From Rhizobium sp. Q54 (GTDB taxonomy: Bacteria; Pseudomonadota; Alphaproteobacteria; UBA2966; CAIVPW01), in the NCBI GenBank assembly GCA_945889645.1, contig CAMDCA010000010.1, forward strand, positions 1-45,460: a DNA stretch of 45,460 nucleotides. The letters are read 5' to 3'. Shown here piece by piece: positions 16,500 to 25,665 of this stretch. The number at the start of each line of letters is the position of its first letter. The stretch's first letter is position 1. The notes under the pieces are model-generated. The model saw only the letters and a program-made list of their open reading frames with translations, did no database searches and was not told the DNA's origin. The position numbers and the translations under genes were made by a program.

Positions 16500-17906
16500 A
16501 TGGAGCAAGTACCGGTCTGGCTGACGCTGCGTGATCGCAGCGTCGTAGTCGTTGGCGGCACCGATAAGGCCGCTGCGAAGGTGCGCCTGGCGCTGAACGC
16601 CGGCGCCCGGGTGACCGTTGTTGCCCCCTCCCTGGGAATCGAAGTTGCCGAGCTGGTGCGCGGTGGCCGTGCGCAGCACGTCGCGCGCCGGTTTGCGGCG
16701 GCTGACCTAGACGATGCCACCATTGTGTACGGCGCTACCGGCATTGATACGGTGGATACCGAGGTTGCGGTGGCGGCCCGTGCCGCGCGCGTGCTGGTCA
16801 ACGTCGTCGACCGTCCGGCGCTGTCGGACTTCTCGATGCCCGCCATCATTGATCGCGGTGCAGTTGTCGTCGGCGTATCGACCGGCGGCACCGTGCCGGC
16901 GCTCGCTGCCGCGGTTCGGGCGCGTATCGAAGCGGCATTGCCGCCGCGCCTCGCGCGCCTAGCTGTATTCGCCGAATCGTTCCGCGACGCTATCCGCGCC
17001 AAGATTGCCTTCGGCCCGGCGCGGCTGCGCTTCTGGCAGCGGGTCGTTGCCGGACCGATCGCCGAGCAGGTTCTGTCAGGCGACGAGGCTCGCGCCCACG
17101 CCCAAGTGCTGCAAGCGCTGAATGGCCCGGACAGCATGCAAACGGGTGGCACAGTCTACCTGGTGGGGGCGGGGCCTGGCGACCCGGAGCTTCTGACCCT
17201 GCGGGCCCTGCGCCTTCTGCAAACCGCCGACGTCATCGTCTATGACCGTCTGGTCGGCCCCGGCGTGCTCGACTACGCACGCCGCGACGCGGAGCGCGTG
17301 TTCGTCGGCAAGGAGCCGACGCGGCACCCGGTGCCGCAGTCCGAGATCAATATGTTGCTGGCCGACCGCGCCCGCACCGGCCTGTCGGTGGTGCGCCTCA
17401 AAGGCGGCGATCCCCTTATCTTCGGCCGCGGCGGCGAGGAAGCCGACCATCTGCGTGCGGCCGGCGTGAAAGTCGAAGTTGTGCCCGGCATCACCGCCGC
17501 GCTGGCGTGCGCCGCCGCCGCCGGTGTGCCGCTGACCCATCGCGACCACGCCATGGAGGTGACGTTTGTCACCGGCCACGGTCGCGACGAAGGGTTCGAG
17601 CCCGACTGGGCCACCCTGGCGCGCAGCCGCCATACCCTGGTTGTCTATATGGGTGTCGGCCACGCCGGCGAGATCGCCGCCAAGCTGATGGCAAACGGAC
17701 TTCCCGCCAGCACGCCCATTGCGGTGGTGCAGAACGGGACGCTGGAAACCCAGCGCGTGGTTGCCGGCTCGCTGGCACAACTCGAATCGTTGCTCGCCGA
17801 TCACGGCGTCAGCAATCCGGCGGTCTTCCTGATCGGTGAAGTGGCGCGCGCGGCGCAGACGAGTGGCGCGGTGCCGGCAGAACTTCTGCGCGCGGTGGCA
17901 GGCTGA
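16500..17906 (+). CDS. cysG: Siroheme synthase CysG
   Basis: A 468-residue fusion enzyme that turns uroporphyrinogen III into siroheme, the cofactor of sulfite reductase. Residues 1-200 are the dehydrogenase-ferrochelatase part with the NAD site VVVVGGTDKAAAKV, NVVDRPALSDF with the catalytic Asp, and STGGTVPALAA. Residues about 217-455 are the methyltransferase part with YLVGAGPGDPELLTLRA, YDRLV, RLKGGDPLIFGRGGEE, VPGITAA and THRDHA. Its stop overlaps the next start by one base, so it is the first gene of a tight operon with DUF2849, cysI and the DUF934-cysH fusion. Confidence 0.96.
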   Translation: MEQVPVWLTLRDRSVVVVGGTDKAAAKVRLALNAGARVTVVAPSLGIEVAELVRGGRAQHVARRFAAADLDDATIVYGATGIDTVDTEVAVAARAARVLVNVVDRPALSDFSMPAIIDRGAVVVGVSTGGTVPALAAAVRARIEAALPPRLARLAVFAESFRDAIRAKIAFGPARLRFWQRVVAGPIAEQVLSGDEARAHAQVLQALNGPDSMQTGGTVYLVGAGPGDPELLTLRALRLLQTADVIVYDRLVGPGVLDYARRDAERVFVGKEPTRHPVPQSEINMLLADRARTGLSVVRLKGGDPLIFGRGGEEADHLRAAGVKVEVVPGITAALACAAAAGVPLTHRDHAMEVTFVTGHGRDEGFEPDWATLARSRHTLVVYMGVGHAGEIAAKLMANGLPASTPIAVVQNGTLETQRVVAGSLAQLESLLADHGVSNPAVFLIGEVARAAQTSGAVPAELLRAVAG

Positions 17907-18328
17907 TGGACGGAACTCCCAAAAAAGCGGCAGCGGCGGAAGCGACCGGAGCAGTGGAGCTTCAGGTGCTAACCGCGTACCGGCTGACCGACGGCGTGGT
18001 GATCTACCTCGACGCCAAGGGCGGCTGGACCGAGTGGGTCGAAGAGGCCCGCGTCTCGCGCACCAAGGACGACGCCGACGCCATGACGGTGCTGGCCAAG
18101 GCGGGTGAGGCGGCGCACCAGGTGTTCGAGACCTACCTGATTCCGGTCAGCACCGACGGCGACCGCACTTGGCCGGTGAGTATGCGCGAGGTCATGCGGG
18201 CCCAGGGACCAACCATTCATCCGCAGTTCGGCAAGCAGGCCATGCGGGCGGGGCGCATCGACGCCACGGCCCACGCCGGCAGCAAGCGCACGGGGCGCGG
18301 CGAACGCAAAGAAAATCGAGAAGGCTGA
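17906..18328 (+). CDS. DUF2849-family protein
   Basis: A 140-residue protein of the DUF2849 family (PF11011), typical of alphaproteobacterial cys operons between cysG and cysI. Seen: AYRLTDGVVIYLDAKGGWTEWVEEA, then a middle helix and a Y.I.V segment leading into a region with S.RE..R..GPTIHPQF; the tail is basic and disordered. Function is unknown; from gene order it is assumed to help siroheme or sulfite reductase. It overlaps both neighbours by one base (TGATG), which suggests translational coupling. Confidence 0.9.
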   Translation: MDGTPKKAAAAEATGAVELQVLTAYRLTDGVVIYLDAKGGWTEWVEEARVSRTKDDADAMTVLAKAGEAAHQVFETYLIPVSTDGDRTWPVSMREVMRAQGPTIHPQFGKQAMRAGRIDATAHAGSKRTGRGERKENREG

Positions 18329-19983
18329 TGTACCGGTACGATGAATTCGACCATGTGGTGGTGACGGAACGCGTCGAGCAGTTCCGCAACCAGGTCACCC
18401 GCCGCCTCAAAGGCGAGCTGTCCACCGACGAGTTCCGGCCGCTGCGGCTGATGAACGGGCTGTACGCGCAGCTGCATGCCTACATGCTGCGCGTCGCCAT
18501 TCCCTACGGCACGCTGTCGTCGCGCCAAGTGCGCATGCTGGCCCACATCGCCCGCAAGTACGACAAGGGCTACGGGCATTTCACCACCCGGCAGAACATC
18601 CAGTACAACTGGCCGAAGCTGCTGGACGTGCCCGACATCCTGGCCGATCTGGCGTCGGTCGAGATGCATGCCATCCAGACCTCAGGCAACTGCATCCGGA
18701 ACGTAACGTCGGATCAGTACGCCGGTGTCTCCGCCGACGAGATCGTCGACTCGCGCGTCTACGCCGAGATTCTGCGCCAGTGGTCGACGTTCCATCCGGA
18801 ATTCACGTTCCTGCCGCGCAAGTTCAAGATCGCTGTGACGGCCGCAGCGGACGACCGCGCCGCTGTGCGTTTCCACGACATCGGCGTGATCGTGCACAAG
18901 AACGACAAGGGCGAGATCGGCTTCGAGGTGATGGCCGGAGGCGGCATGGGCCGCACGCCCGCGGTGGCGCCGACGCTCAACAAGTTTGTGCCGGAGGCCG
19001 ACCTGCTGTCGTACTGCGAAGCAATTCTGCGCGTGTACAACATGCTCGGGCGCCGCGACAACATGTTCAAGGCGCGCATCAAGATCCTGGTCATGGCGAC
19101 CGGCGTCGAGAACTTCACCAAGCTGGTGGAGGACGAGTTCGCGCAGATTTGCGATACCGCGCTGAAGCTGCCCGACGACGAGATCGCCCGCATCCGCGCC
19201 TACTTCGCGCCGCCGGCCTATGAGGGACTGGCCGCGAACTCCAAGGCGTTCGATGCGCAGATGCTCAAGGACAAGGCCTTCGCCACCTGGGTGGAGATCA
19301 ACGTCGCCGCCCACAAGCAGGCGGGCTACGCCATCGCCACCGCGTCCCTGAAGCCGATCGGCGGCGTGCCGGGCGACTGCACGGCCGAGCAGATGGACGT
19401 CATCGCCGACCTCACCGACCAGTACAGTCTGGGCGAAGTGCGGGTGACCCACGAGCAGAACCTTGTGTTCCCGTACGTGCGCAAAAGCGACCTGTTCGCG
19501 CTGTGGCAGGGACTGGTGCGGCTCGGGCTCGACAACCCGAACCTCGACATGATCACCGACATCATCGCGTGCCCTGGCCTCGACTACTGCGGCCTGGCGA
19601 CGGCGCGTTCGATCCCGGTGGCACAACGTCTCGGAGAGCGTTTCCAGGACCTGAAACGCCAGCGCGACATCGGCGAGTTGCGCCTCAATATCTCGGGCTG
19701 CATCAACGCCTGCGGACATCACCATGCCGGCAACATCGGCATCCTCGGCGTCGACAAGCAGAACCAGGAATTCTACCAGGTGACGCTCGGCGGCCACGAC
19801 GGTGCGGATGCCAGCATCGGCGAGATCGTCGGCCCGTCGTTCGCCAGCGACAGGATCATCGACGCCGTCGAAACCATCGTTGACGTCTACATCGCGCAAC
19901 GCCAAGGCAAGGAACGCTTCATCGACACCTATCGCCGGGTCGGCGTGAAGCCGTTCAAGGAGAAGCTCTATGCCGCTCATTAG
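18328..19983 (+). CDS. cysI: Sulfite reductase hemoprotein (CysI-type)
   Basis: A 551-residue nitrite/sulfite reductase that takes sulfite to sulfide with six electrons. It has two ferredoxin-like half-domains and siroheme-binding parts; TTRQNIQYNW and TSGNCIRNVTSDQYAGV hold substrate and siroheme contacts. The 4Fe-4S cysteines are in CPGLDYCGLA (C-X5-C) and CINACGHHH (C-X3-C). No cysJ flavoprotein is present, so ferredoxin or another carrier is the likely donor, as in most Alphaproteobacteria. The start overlaps the DUF2849 stop by one base, and its end overlaps the next gene by 14 bases. The operon context favours sulfite over nitrite. Confidence 0.95.
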   Translation: MYRYDEFDHVVVTERVEQFRNQVTRRLKGELSTDEFRPLRLMNGLYAQLHAYMLRVAIPYGTLSSRQVRMLAHIARKYDKGYGHFTTRQNIQYNWPKLLDVPDILADLASVEMHAIQTSGNCIRNVTSDQYAGVSADEIVDSRVYAEILRQWSTFHPEFTFLPRKFKIAVTAAADDRAAVRFHDIGVIVHKNDKGEIGFEVMAGGGMGRTPAVAPTLNKFVPEADLLSYCEAILRVYNMLGRRDNMFKARIKILVMATGVENFTKLVEDEFAQICDTALKLPDDEIARIRAYFAPPAYEGLAANSKAFDAQMLKDKAFATWVEINVAAHKQAGYAIATASLKPIGGVPGDCTAEQMDVIADLTDQYSLGEVRVTHEQNLVFPYVRKSDLFALWQGLVRLGLDNPNLDMITDIIACPGLDYCGLATARSIPVAQRLGERFQDLKRQRDIGELRLNISGCINACGHHHAGNIGILGVDKQNQEFYQVTLGGHDGADASIGEIVGPSFASDRIIDAVETIVDVYIAQRQGKERFIDTYRRVGVKPFKEKLYAAH

Positions 19984-21283
19984 AGGAGGCAACCTGGCGG
20001 AGGACCAATGGGTCCACCGCGCCGACGACGAGCCGCTGCCCGACGGCGAGCCGGTCATCGTCAGCCTCGACCGCTGGAAGCGCGACCGCGAGACGTTGCT
20101 GACGCGCAACGCGCCGCTCGGCCTGCGGCTCAAGAGCGACCAGGCGCCAAGCCAAGTCGCCGGTGACCTCGACCGCTTCGGCGTCGTCGCGCTCGAGTTC
20201 CCAACCTTCAAGGACGGACGCGCGTTCTCGTACGCCAAGCTCCTGCGCGACCGGCACCACTACAGGGGCGAGGTGCGCGCTTTCGGCCACATCCTGCGCG
20301 ACCAGTACCTGTATCTCGACCGTCTCGGCGTCGACACCATCGAGGTCAAGGACGCGCGCCAGGCCGACGAATGGAAGACGGCGATGGGCGAATATTCGGT
20401 GTTCTACCAGCCGGCCGCCGACGCGCGCCGCCCGGCCATGAACTTGCGCCGCAAGGTGGCGGAAGCGTTGAAGCCGTCGCGGCCCGACTTCGAAGACCTG
20501 GCTCCCGCCGGCGACGTGCCGCCTCCCAAGGACGCGCCGCCCAAGGCCACGCCGGCCCGCATCGCCGCGGCGGACGCCAAGGTGCGCACCTTCTCGCACA
20601 AGTACGGCCATCTCTCGGCGCCCAAGCTGATGGCGGCGATGATCGGGACCGAATTCATCGGCAACATCGCGCTGGTGTCGTCGTTCGGCACCGAGGCCGC
20701 GGTTCTGTTGCACATGGTGTCGGAGATCGCGCCCGACCTGCCGGTGGTGTTTCTCGACACCCAAAAGCTGTTCGGCGAGACGCTGCGGTACCGCGACCAG
20801 CTGGTCGGCCAGCTCGGCCTCACCGACGTGCAGACCGTCCGCCCTGATCCGGAGCGCCTGAAGGCGCTCGATCCCAAGGGCATGCTGTTCAGCAGCCGCG
20901 CCAACCTGTGCTGCCAGATCCGCAAGGTCGAGCCGCTCGATCGCGCGCTGGCGCCGTACGACGCGTGGATCACCGGCCGCAAGCGCTACCAGGGCCGCCG
21001 TCGCGCCGTGCTGCCGGTCATCGAGGCCGCCGAGGGCCGGGTAAAGATCAATCCGCTCGCCGGCTGGAGCAAAGACCTGCTCGACGAGTACTTCACCGAG
21101 CACGGCCTGCCGCGCCATCCGCTCGAGGCCGACGGCTACCTGTCGATCGGCTGCATGCCGTGCACCGACCGCGTCCGTCCCGGCGAGGACGTCCGCGCCG
21201 GACGCTGGCGCGGCACCGACAAGGACGAGTGCGGCATCCACGAAACGCCGGCCGCGCAGTCGCTGACGAGTTCGGGGCTGTAG
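19970..21283 (+). CDS. cysH: DUF934 domain fused to APS reductase CysH
   Basis: A 437-residue fusion. Residues about 25-155 are a DUF934 domain (VIVSLDRW, FPTFKDGRAFSYAKLLRDR, GEVRAFG, DQ..Y..R.GVD). A Pro/Ala-rich linker follows near 165-195. Residues 197-430 are a PAPS/APS reductase: SSFGTEAAVLLH binds the nucleotide phosphate, and CC (in ANLCCQIRK), CMPC (395-398) and the catalytic KDECGIH (Cys421) complete it. The CC plus CxxC pattern ligates a 4Fe-4S cluster, so APS rather than PAPS is the likely substrate. In many relatives DUF934 and cysH are separate adjacent genes; here one frame covers both, so DUF934 is probably an accessory to the enzyme. Confidence 0.93.
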   Translation: MPLIRGGNLAEDQWVHRADDEPLPDGEPVIVSLDRWKRDRETLLTRNAPLGLRLKSDQAPSQVAGDLDRFGVVALEFPTFKDGRAFSYAKLLRDRHHYRGEVRAFGHILRDQYLYLDRLGVDTIEVKDARQADEWKTAMGEYSVFYQPAADARRPAMNLRRKVAEALKPSRPDFEDLAPAGDVPPPKDAPPKATPARIAAADAKVRTFSHKYGHLSAPKLMAAMIGTEFIGNIALVSSFGTEAAVLLHMVSEIAPDLPVVFLDTQKLFGETLRYRDQLVGQLGLTDVQTVRPDPERLKALDPKGMLFSSRANLCCQIRKVEPLDRALAPYDAWITGRKRYQGRRRAVLPVIEAAEGRVKINPLAGWSKDLLDEYFTEHGLPRHPLEADGYLSIGCMPCTDRVRPGEDVRAGRWRGTDKDECGIHETPAAQSLTSSGL

Positions 21284-21314
21284 TTTCTCGCCGCCGGTGG
21301 GTGAGGGCCTGCGC

Positions 21315-22307
21315 CTACGTGCGGGCGGCGGCCCGGTCGGCGACGTCCTCGATCGCGCGGATGAGGGCGGGGCGGACGCCCGGCTCGGAGATCGCGTGGC
21401 CCGCGACCTCGATCAGGCGCAGTTCGCTCCCTGGCCATGCTGCCGTAAGCGCGTGGGCGATGCGGGGTGGGCACAGCAGGTCGTAGCGGCCCTGGATCGC
21501 GACGCCGGGAATGCCGGCGAGCGTGCCCGCCTCGGCCAGCAACTGTCCGTCGCGCAGCCAGCAGTCATGCTCGTAGTAGTGCGACTCGATGTATGGCGTC
21601 GATGGCACGGTGCTGCGTCCGCGCGCGGCCTCTGCCAGGGTGGCGGGGAAGGGCACCGGCGGCTCCGCCCGGATCTCGGACAGCACGCGCTCATAGTCGC
21701 TCCATGCCCACGCCGCCGGGATGTGTACCGCCGGATCGGGGTCGCGCAGACGCCGTCCCAGGGCTGCCAACAGGTCGCCGCGCTCGTTCGCGGGTAGCAG
21801 CGCCAGAAGCGCCTGGTACAGGTCGGGGCGGAAGATGCGCGGCGCTTCGATGAAGGCCCAGGCCCACTCAGCCCGCGTTCCCAAGAACACGCCGCGCAGC
21901 GCCACGCCGAGGGTCCGGTCGGGATGGGCCTCGGCGTAGGCCACCGCAAGAGTGGCGCCCCACGAACCGCCGACCACCAGCCAGCGCTCGATGCCGAGCG
22001 CGGTGCGGATGCGCTCGATGTCGGCCACCAGGTGCTGGGTCGTGTTGGCGGTGCGGCCGGTCTTCGGCGTGCTACGGCCGGCGCCGCGCTGGTCGAACAG
22101 GACGGCGCGAAAGCGCTGCGGGTCGAACAGCTGGCGGTGCGCGACCTGGGCGCCGCTGCCCGGCCCGCCGTGCAGGAACACCACCGGCATGCCGGACGGA
22201 GTCCCTGCCTGCTCGACATGCAGGACGTGGCCGTCGCCAACCGGCATCATGCGGGTGTCGAAGGGCGTGATGTCCGGATAGGCTTCGCGAAGGGGTAGGG
22301 AACTCAT
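21315..22307 (-). CDS. pip: Proline iminopeptidase
   Basis: A 330-residue alpha/beta-hydrolase of family S33, which removes N-terminal proline from peptides. Signatures: HGGPGSGAQ (oxyanion loop), FDQRGAGRS, the nucleophile in GGSWGATLA, then the Asp of QGRYDLLCPP and the His of EVAGHAISEPG. WAWSDYE and the Glu-rich cap match Pip over other hydrolases. Length fits (310-330). Start at 22307 is where the family N-terminus (REAYPDI) falls; its ATG overlaps the divergent ATG at 22306 by two bases. Confidence 0.92.
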   Translation of the reverse strand: MSSLPLREAYPDITPFDTRMMPVGDGHVLHVEQAGTPSGMPVVFLHGGPGSGAQVAHRQLFDPQRFRAVLFDQRGAGRSTPKTGRTANTTQHLVADIERIRTALGIERWLVVGGSWGATLAVAYAEAHPDRTLGVALRGVFLGTRAEWAWAFIEAPRIFRPDLYQALLALLPANERGDLLAALGRRLRDPDPAVHIPAAWAWSDYERVLSEIRAEPPVPFPATLAEAARGRSTVPSTPYIESHYYEHDCWLRDGQLLAEAGTLAGIPGVAIQGRYDLLCPPRIAHALTAAWPGSELRLIEVAGHAISEPGVRPALIRAIEDVADRAAART

Positions 22308-22881
22308 GGCGGCACCGAAGATACTCGCTTTCGCTGGCAGCACGCGCGAGGGTTCGTTCAACAAGAAGCTGGTGCGCACTGCGGTGCGCGGCGCGCGCGA
22401 GGCGGGCGGCGAGGTCACTGAGATTGACCTGCGCGATCTGCCGATGCCGCTCTACGACGCCGACCTGCAGGCCAAAGACGGCTTCCCCGCCGACGCGCGC
22501 AAATTCAAGGAGCTGGTGGCGTCCCACGCCGGCCTGCTGATCGCCTCGCCCGAGTACAACTGGGGCATGAGCGGCGTACTGAAGAACGCCCTCGATTGGG
22601 CGTCGCGTGCCGACAAGGGCGAGCAGCCCTACGCCTCCACCCGCGGCCGCTACGCGGCGATCATGTCCACGGCGGTCGGCATCTATGGCGGCGTGCGCGG
22701 CCTGACCCAGCTGCGCCTGGTGCTTACTGGCCTGCGAATGACGGTGCTGCCGGATCAGGTGGCGGTGACGTCCGCCAAGGATTCGTTCAACGCCGACGGC
22801 ACGCTCAAATCGCCCGAGATCGAGGCCGAGGTGATGGCGCTGGGCGGTGGCTTGGTGAAGCTGCTGGCGAAGCTGGCGTAA
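22306..22881 (+). CDS. NADPH-dependent FMN reductase
   Basis: A 191-residue flavodoxin-like protein of the NADPH-dependent FMN reductase family (COG0431). FMN-phosphate loop: FAGSTREGSFNKKLV; flavin-ring contact: SPEYNWGMSGVLKNALDW; and STAVGIYGGVRGLTQLRL in the C-terminal part. It may supply reduced FMN or reduce quinones, azo dyes or chromate. AGGGG and TAGGGA precede the ATG. Confidence 0.93.
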   Translation: MAAPKILAFAGSTREGSFNKKLVRTAVRGAREAGGEVTEIDLRDLPMPLYDADLQAKDGFPADARKFKELVASHAGLLIASPEYNWGMSGVLKNALDWASRADKGEQPYASTRGRYAAIMSTAVGIYGGVRGLTQLRLVLTGLRMTVLPDQVAVTSAKDSFNADGTLKSPEIEAEVMALGGGLVKLLAKLA

Positions 22882-22956
22882 GGACCCTGCCCGGCGAGGG
22901 GAGGGCAGGGAGGGGTCGCCTCGATCGGTCGCGCTGTCGGTGAGAACCCCACCCAA

Positions 22957-22985
22957 CCCTCCCCTATAAGGGGAGGGCTTTCTAC
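22957..22985. terminator. Terminator between the FMN reductase and soxA
   Basis: A 9-bp stem CCCTCCCCT (22957-22965) with its complement (22969-22977) around a 3-base loop, followed on the plus strand by CTTTCT. It lies between two convergent genes and overlaps the end of soxA, so it can stop both. Confidence 0.7.
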
Positions 22986-23782
22986 TTCCTGACGCCGGGC
23001 GTCTCGATCGGCAGGCCGCGGCCGCGCCAGGCGACGTAGAGTTCGAGGGCGAGGTACTCGGGCGAGCCTAGGGCGTAGGGCTCGGCGCGCATCGATGCGT
23101 TGCACCACTCGAACATGCGGTGGGTCGAGCTGATCGTGTGCCAGATCAGCCGGTACATCGGGAACTCGTTGGTCTGACCCTGGCTGATGGTGTCGCCGCG
23201 CAGCAGCACGCCGGGGCGGTCGTCGTGGCACATGGCGCACGACAGGTCGATCTGGCCGCGGCGCACGAAGAAGAACTCTTTGCCCTGCTCGAAGAACGGC
23301 GCCGCGGGGCCGGTGATCTCCACCACCTTGGGCAGGCCGCGCGACTGAGTCGCGATGTATGCCGTGATCGCCAGCAGCTCGGGCGATTCGTACTTGTAGG
23401 GTGCGGCACCCATCTTCTCGACGCGCTCGCGGTTGATGACGAGCTCAAGATTGATGATGCCGCCCGACTTGGCGTCGAACACCGGATAGCGCGCCGCCAC
23501 GCCCTTCATGGTCTGAGCGGCGTTGGCGTGGCACGAGCTGCACGACTTGCCCTCGCTGCCCTCGACCTTGCGCCACAGGCCGGCGCCTTGGTCCACCGCC
23601 GACATGCCGGGGTTGAGGAAGTCGTCGTCCTGCAGCACGCGCGTCTGCTGGCCCAGGTAGAAGTAGCCCGACTTGCGGTCCTCGACTTGGTAGCGCTCGA
23701 TTGGCCAGCCCTGTGCGCGAGCAATCCCGCTCAACAACAGCGTGAGGCCAAGGGCGACAAGGAATGCGGCGCTGCGGTTCAT
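22982..23782 (-). CDS. soxA: SoxA diheme cytochrome c
   Basis: A 266-residue periplasmic protein with a signal peptide (cleaved after ARA, about residue 23). In Sox systems SoxXA joins a sulfur substrate to the carrier Cys of SoxY. Two haem sites are seen: CSSCH (about 81-85) and CAMCH (about 182-186), so this is the diheme type. The active-site Cys ligand is in EWCNASMRAEPY near residue 226, where family members have WCN..RAEP. Its start overlaps the soxX stop by four bases (ATGA), which implies coupled translation. Confidence 0.96.
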   Translation of the reverse strand: MNRSAAFLVALGLTLLLSGIARAQGWPIERYQVEDRKSGYFYLGQQTRVLQDDDFLNPGMSAVDQGAGLWRKVEGSEGKSCSSCHANAAQTMKGVAARYPVFDAKSGGIINLELVINRERVEKMGAAPYKYESPELLAITAYIATQSRGLPKVVEITGPAAPFFEQGKEFFFVRRGQIDLSCAMCHDDRPGVLLRGDTISQGQTNEFPMYRLIWHTISSTHRMFEWCNASMRAEPYALGSPEYLALELYVAWRGRGLPIETPGVRK

Positions 23783-24261
23783 TTCAGGGTCAGCAGGTAG
23801 ACGATGGCGTCTTCAATGTCCTGCGCGCTGTAGATCGTGCGGCCCTGGTACTGGGCCTGCACGCGCGTCAGCCCATCGACCCGATAGTAGGCCGGCATCA
23901 TCGTCTCGGGCGTCAACAACTTGGGATTGACCAGGCGCAGCCGAAGCTGGGCGGCGGTGTAGCGGCTGCCGATGCCGTCCAACGGCGGGGCGATTTGGCC
24001 CTGATCTGGCTGCTCGGGGATCGGCATCCTGTGGCAGATCAGGCAGGTCGAATTGCTGGCGTTGGTCACCACGCGCTTGCCGCGGTCGGGATCGCCCGGC
24101 ACGTCGGTCAGCGGTTCGGGAATCGTGTTGTCGACGATGGTGAACTTGACCAGCGGCGGCGGCGGGCCTTGCGGCGTCGCCTGAGCCACAGCGTCTCCGG
24201 CCACAACAGCGGGCGCGAGGAGAGCGGCGGCGAATGCGATGTGAAACAGCGCGCGCGTCAT
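23779..24261 (-). CDS. soxX: SoxX monoheme cytochrome c
   Basis: A 160-residue periplasmic cytochrome with a signal peptide (cleaved after VAQA). It has one haem site, CLICH (around residue 72), GQIAPPLDGIG and a Met ligand in the MMPAYY segment, as in SoxX. It partners SoxA and passes the two electrons of thiosulfate coupling onwards. It lies about 90 bases after fccB, and the intergenic stretch holds no strong hairpin. Confidence 0.95.
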   Translation of the reverse strand: MTRALFHIAFAAALLAPAVVAGDAVAQATPQGPPPPLVKFTIVDNTIPEPLTDVPGDPDRGKRVVTNASNSTCLICHRMPIPEQPDQGQIAPPLDGIGSRYTAAQLRLRLVNPKLLTPETMMPAYYRVDGLTRVQAQYQGRTIYSAQDIEDAIVYLLTLK

Positions 24262-24353
24262 GGTGGGAACAGACTAACCAAAAACCGGACGAGACAAGAG
24301 GCCCCCGCCCTGAAAACAGAGCGAAGGCCTGATGCCGTCGTGGATCTGTGGGT

Positions 24354-25643
24354 TTAGCCCCAGATCTCGTTCGAGATGCTGGCGTACCAGCCACGCGCGT
24401 AGTCGGCTTCCATCTTGCGGAATTCAGCCGTGGCTGCGGCCGGGCTGGTGCCGCCCGAGTTCGGCACCGAGATGATGGTGCCGTCGTCGCCGATTTTGTG
24501 CACCGACGAGACCGAGATGCCGTAGTCCGGGTTCACTAGGCTGTAGCAGACGTTGATCATCGAGGGAGCCACCGGCGCCTGGCCGCGCAGCAGGGCGGCG
24601 ACGGCGACCGCAGTCACCTTGCCCTGGTTGTTGGCCGAGAATCCCGACTTCGGCATGGCGCCCGCGACGCAGGCGTCGCCGAGGACATGGACGTTCGGAA
24701 CCGAGCGCGACTCGAAGGTCGTCGGATTGACCTGGCAGTAGTCACCGGTGGCTAGGTTCGGGATCAGGTCGACGACGCGGCCCGCGCGCTGCGGCGGGAT
24801 GACGTTGACGACGTTGCCCTTGTGCTGGCCGAAGTCGGTGAACACCGTGTTGGTGGCCGGATCGACGCGGGCGACGTTGCCGCCCTGACTGAACGACACC
24901 CATTCGATCATGCCCGGATACAACGCCGTCCATGCCGCCTGGAACAGGCCCTGCTTGGAGAACGTGTCCTTGCCGTCGAGGAGGACGATCTTCGAGCGTG
25001 GCTTGGAGGTCTTCAGGTAGTGGGCGATGAGCGACGCACGCTCATACGGTCCCGGCGGGCAGCGGTACGGGTTGTTGGGGATGGTCATCACGACCACGCC
25101 GCCGTCGTCCATAGCGATCAGCTGGCGGCGCAGCAGCTCAGTCTGCGGGCCGGCCTTCCAGGCGTGCGGCATCTTCTCGGCTGCGGCCTCGTCGTAGCCC
25201 GCAATGGCGCCGGCGGTGCCGACGAATTTGAAGTCGATGCCGGGCGACAGCACCAGGCGGTCATAGGCGATCGGCGTCGCGTTGCCTTGCACCGTGACAC
25301 GCTTGGCAGCCGAGTCGATGGCGGTGACGGTTCCGGTGACGACGTTGACGCCTGCGCGGCGCATGCCGTCGAAGGTGTGGCTCACCTGGCGCATCTCGCC
25401 GAACCCGCCCAGCACCGTGTTGGAGAACGGGCAGGTGACGAAGCCGGCGTTGGCGTCGATGAGCGTCACGTTGACGCCCGCCTTACGCAGGTACTTGGCG
25501 ACAGTGCCGCCGCCGAAGCCGCCGCCGATGACGACGACATTGCCGGCTGCCTGGGCAAAGCTCTTGCCCGACGGCAGCAGGCTGGCGAGGGTCGCTGCAC
25601 CGGCGAGCTTCAGGACGTCGCGGCGCGAATTGGTCTTGATCAT
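24354..25643 (-). CDS. fccB: Sulfide dehydrogenase flavoprotein FccB (SoxF)
   Basis: A 429-residue FAD flavoprotein of the flavocytochrome c sulfide dehydrogenase family. The N-terminus has twin arginines (NSRRDVLKLAGAATLASL), so Tat export of the folded protein is likely. FAD site VVVIGGGFGGGTVAKYLRKAG; redox-active Cys in FVTCPFSN (about 72) and a second reactive Cys expected in YCQVNP; PNNPYRCPPGPYERA for the substrate side; LGDACVAGAMPKSGFSAN for the FAD ribityl end. It would oxidise sulfide or polysulfide and pass electrons to FccA next door. GGGG lies just upstream of its ATG. Confidence 0.96.
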   Translation of the reverse strand: MIKTNSRRDVLKLAGAATLASLLPSGKSFAQAAGNVVVIGGGFGGGTVAKYLRKAGVNVTLIDANAGFVTCPFSNTVLGGFGEMRQVSHTFDGMRRAGVNVVTGTVTAIDSAAKRVTVQGNATPIAYDRLVLSPGIDFKFVGTAGAIAGYDEAAAEKMPHAWKAGPQTELLRRQLIAMDDGGVVVMTIPNNPYRCPPGPYERASLIAHYLKTSKPRSKIVLLDGKDTFSKQGLFQAAWTALYPGMIEWVSFSQGGNVARVDPATNTVFTDFGQHKGNVVNVIPPQRAGRVVDLIPNLATGDYCQVNPTTFESRSVPNVHVLGDACVAGAMPKSGFSANNQGKVTAVAVAALLRGQAPVAPSMINVCYSLVNPDYGISVSSVHKIGDDGTIISVPNSGGTSPAAATAEFRKMEADYARGWYASISNEIWG

Positions 25644-25665
25644 GATTGTCCCCTTCGGCTCGCGG

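Noticed and set aside
18682-20238. A 518-codon minus-strand frame across cysI
   Set aside because: It is an antisense shadow of the sulfite reductase gene with no family resemblance.
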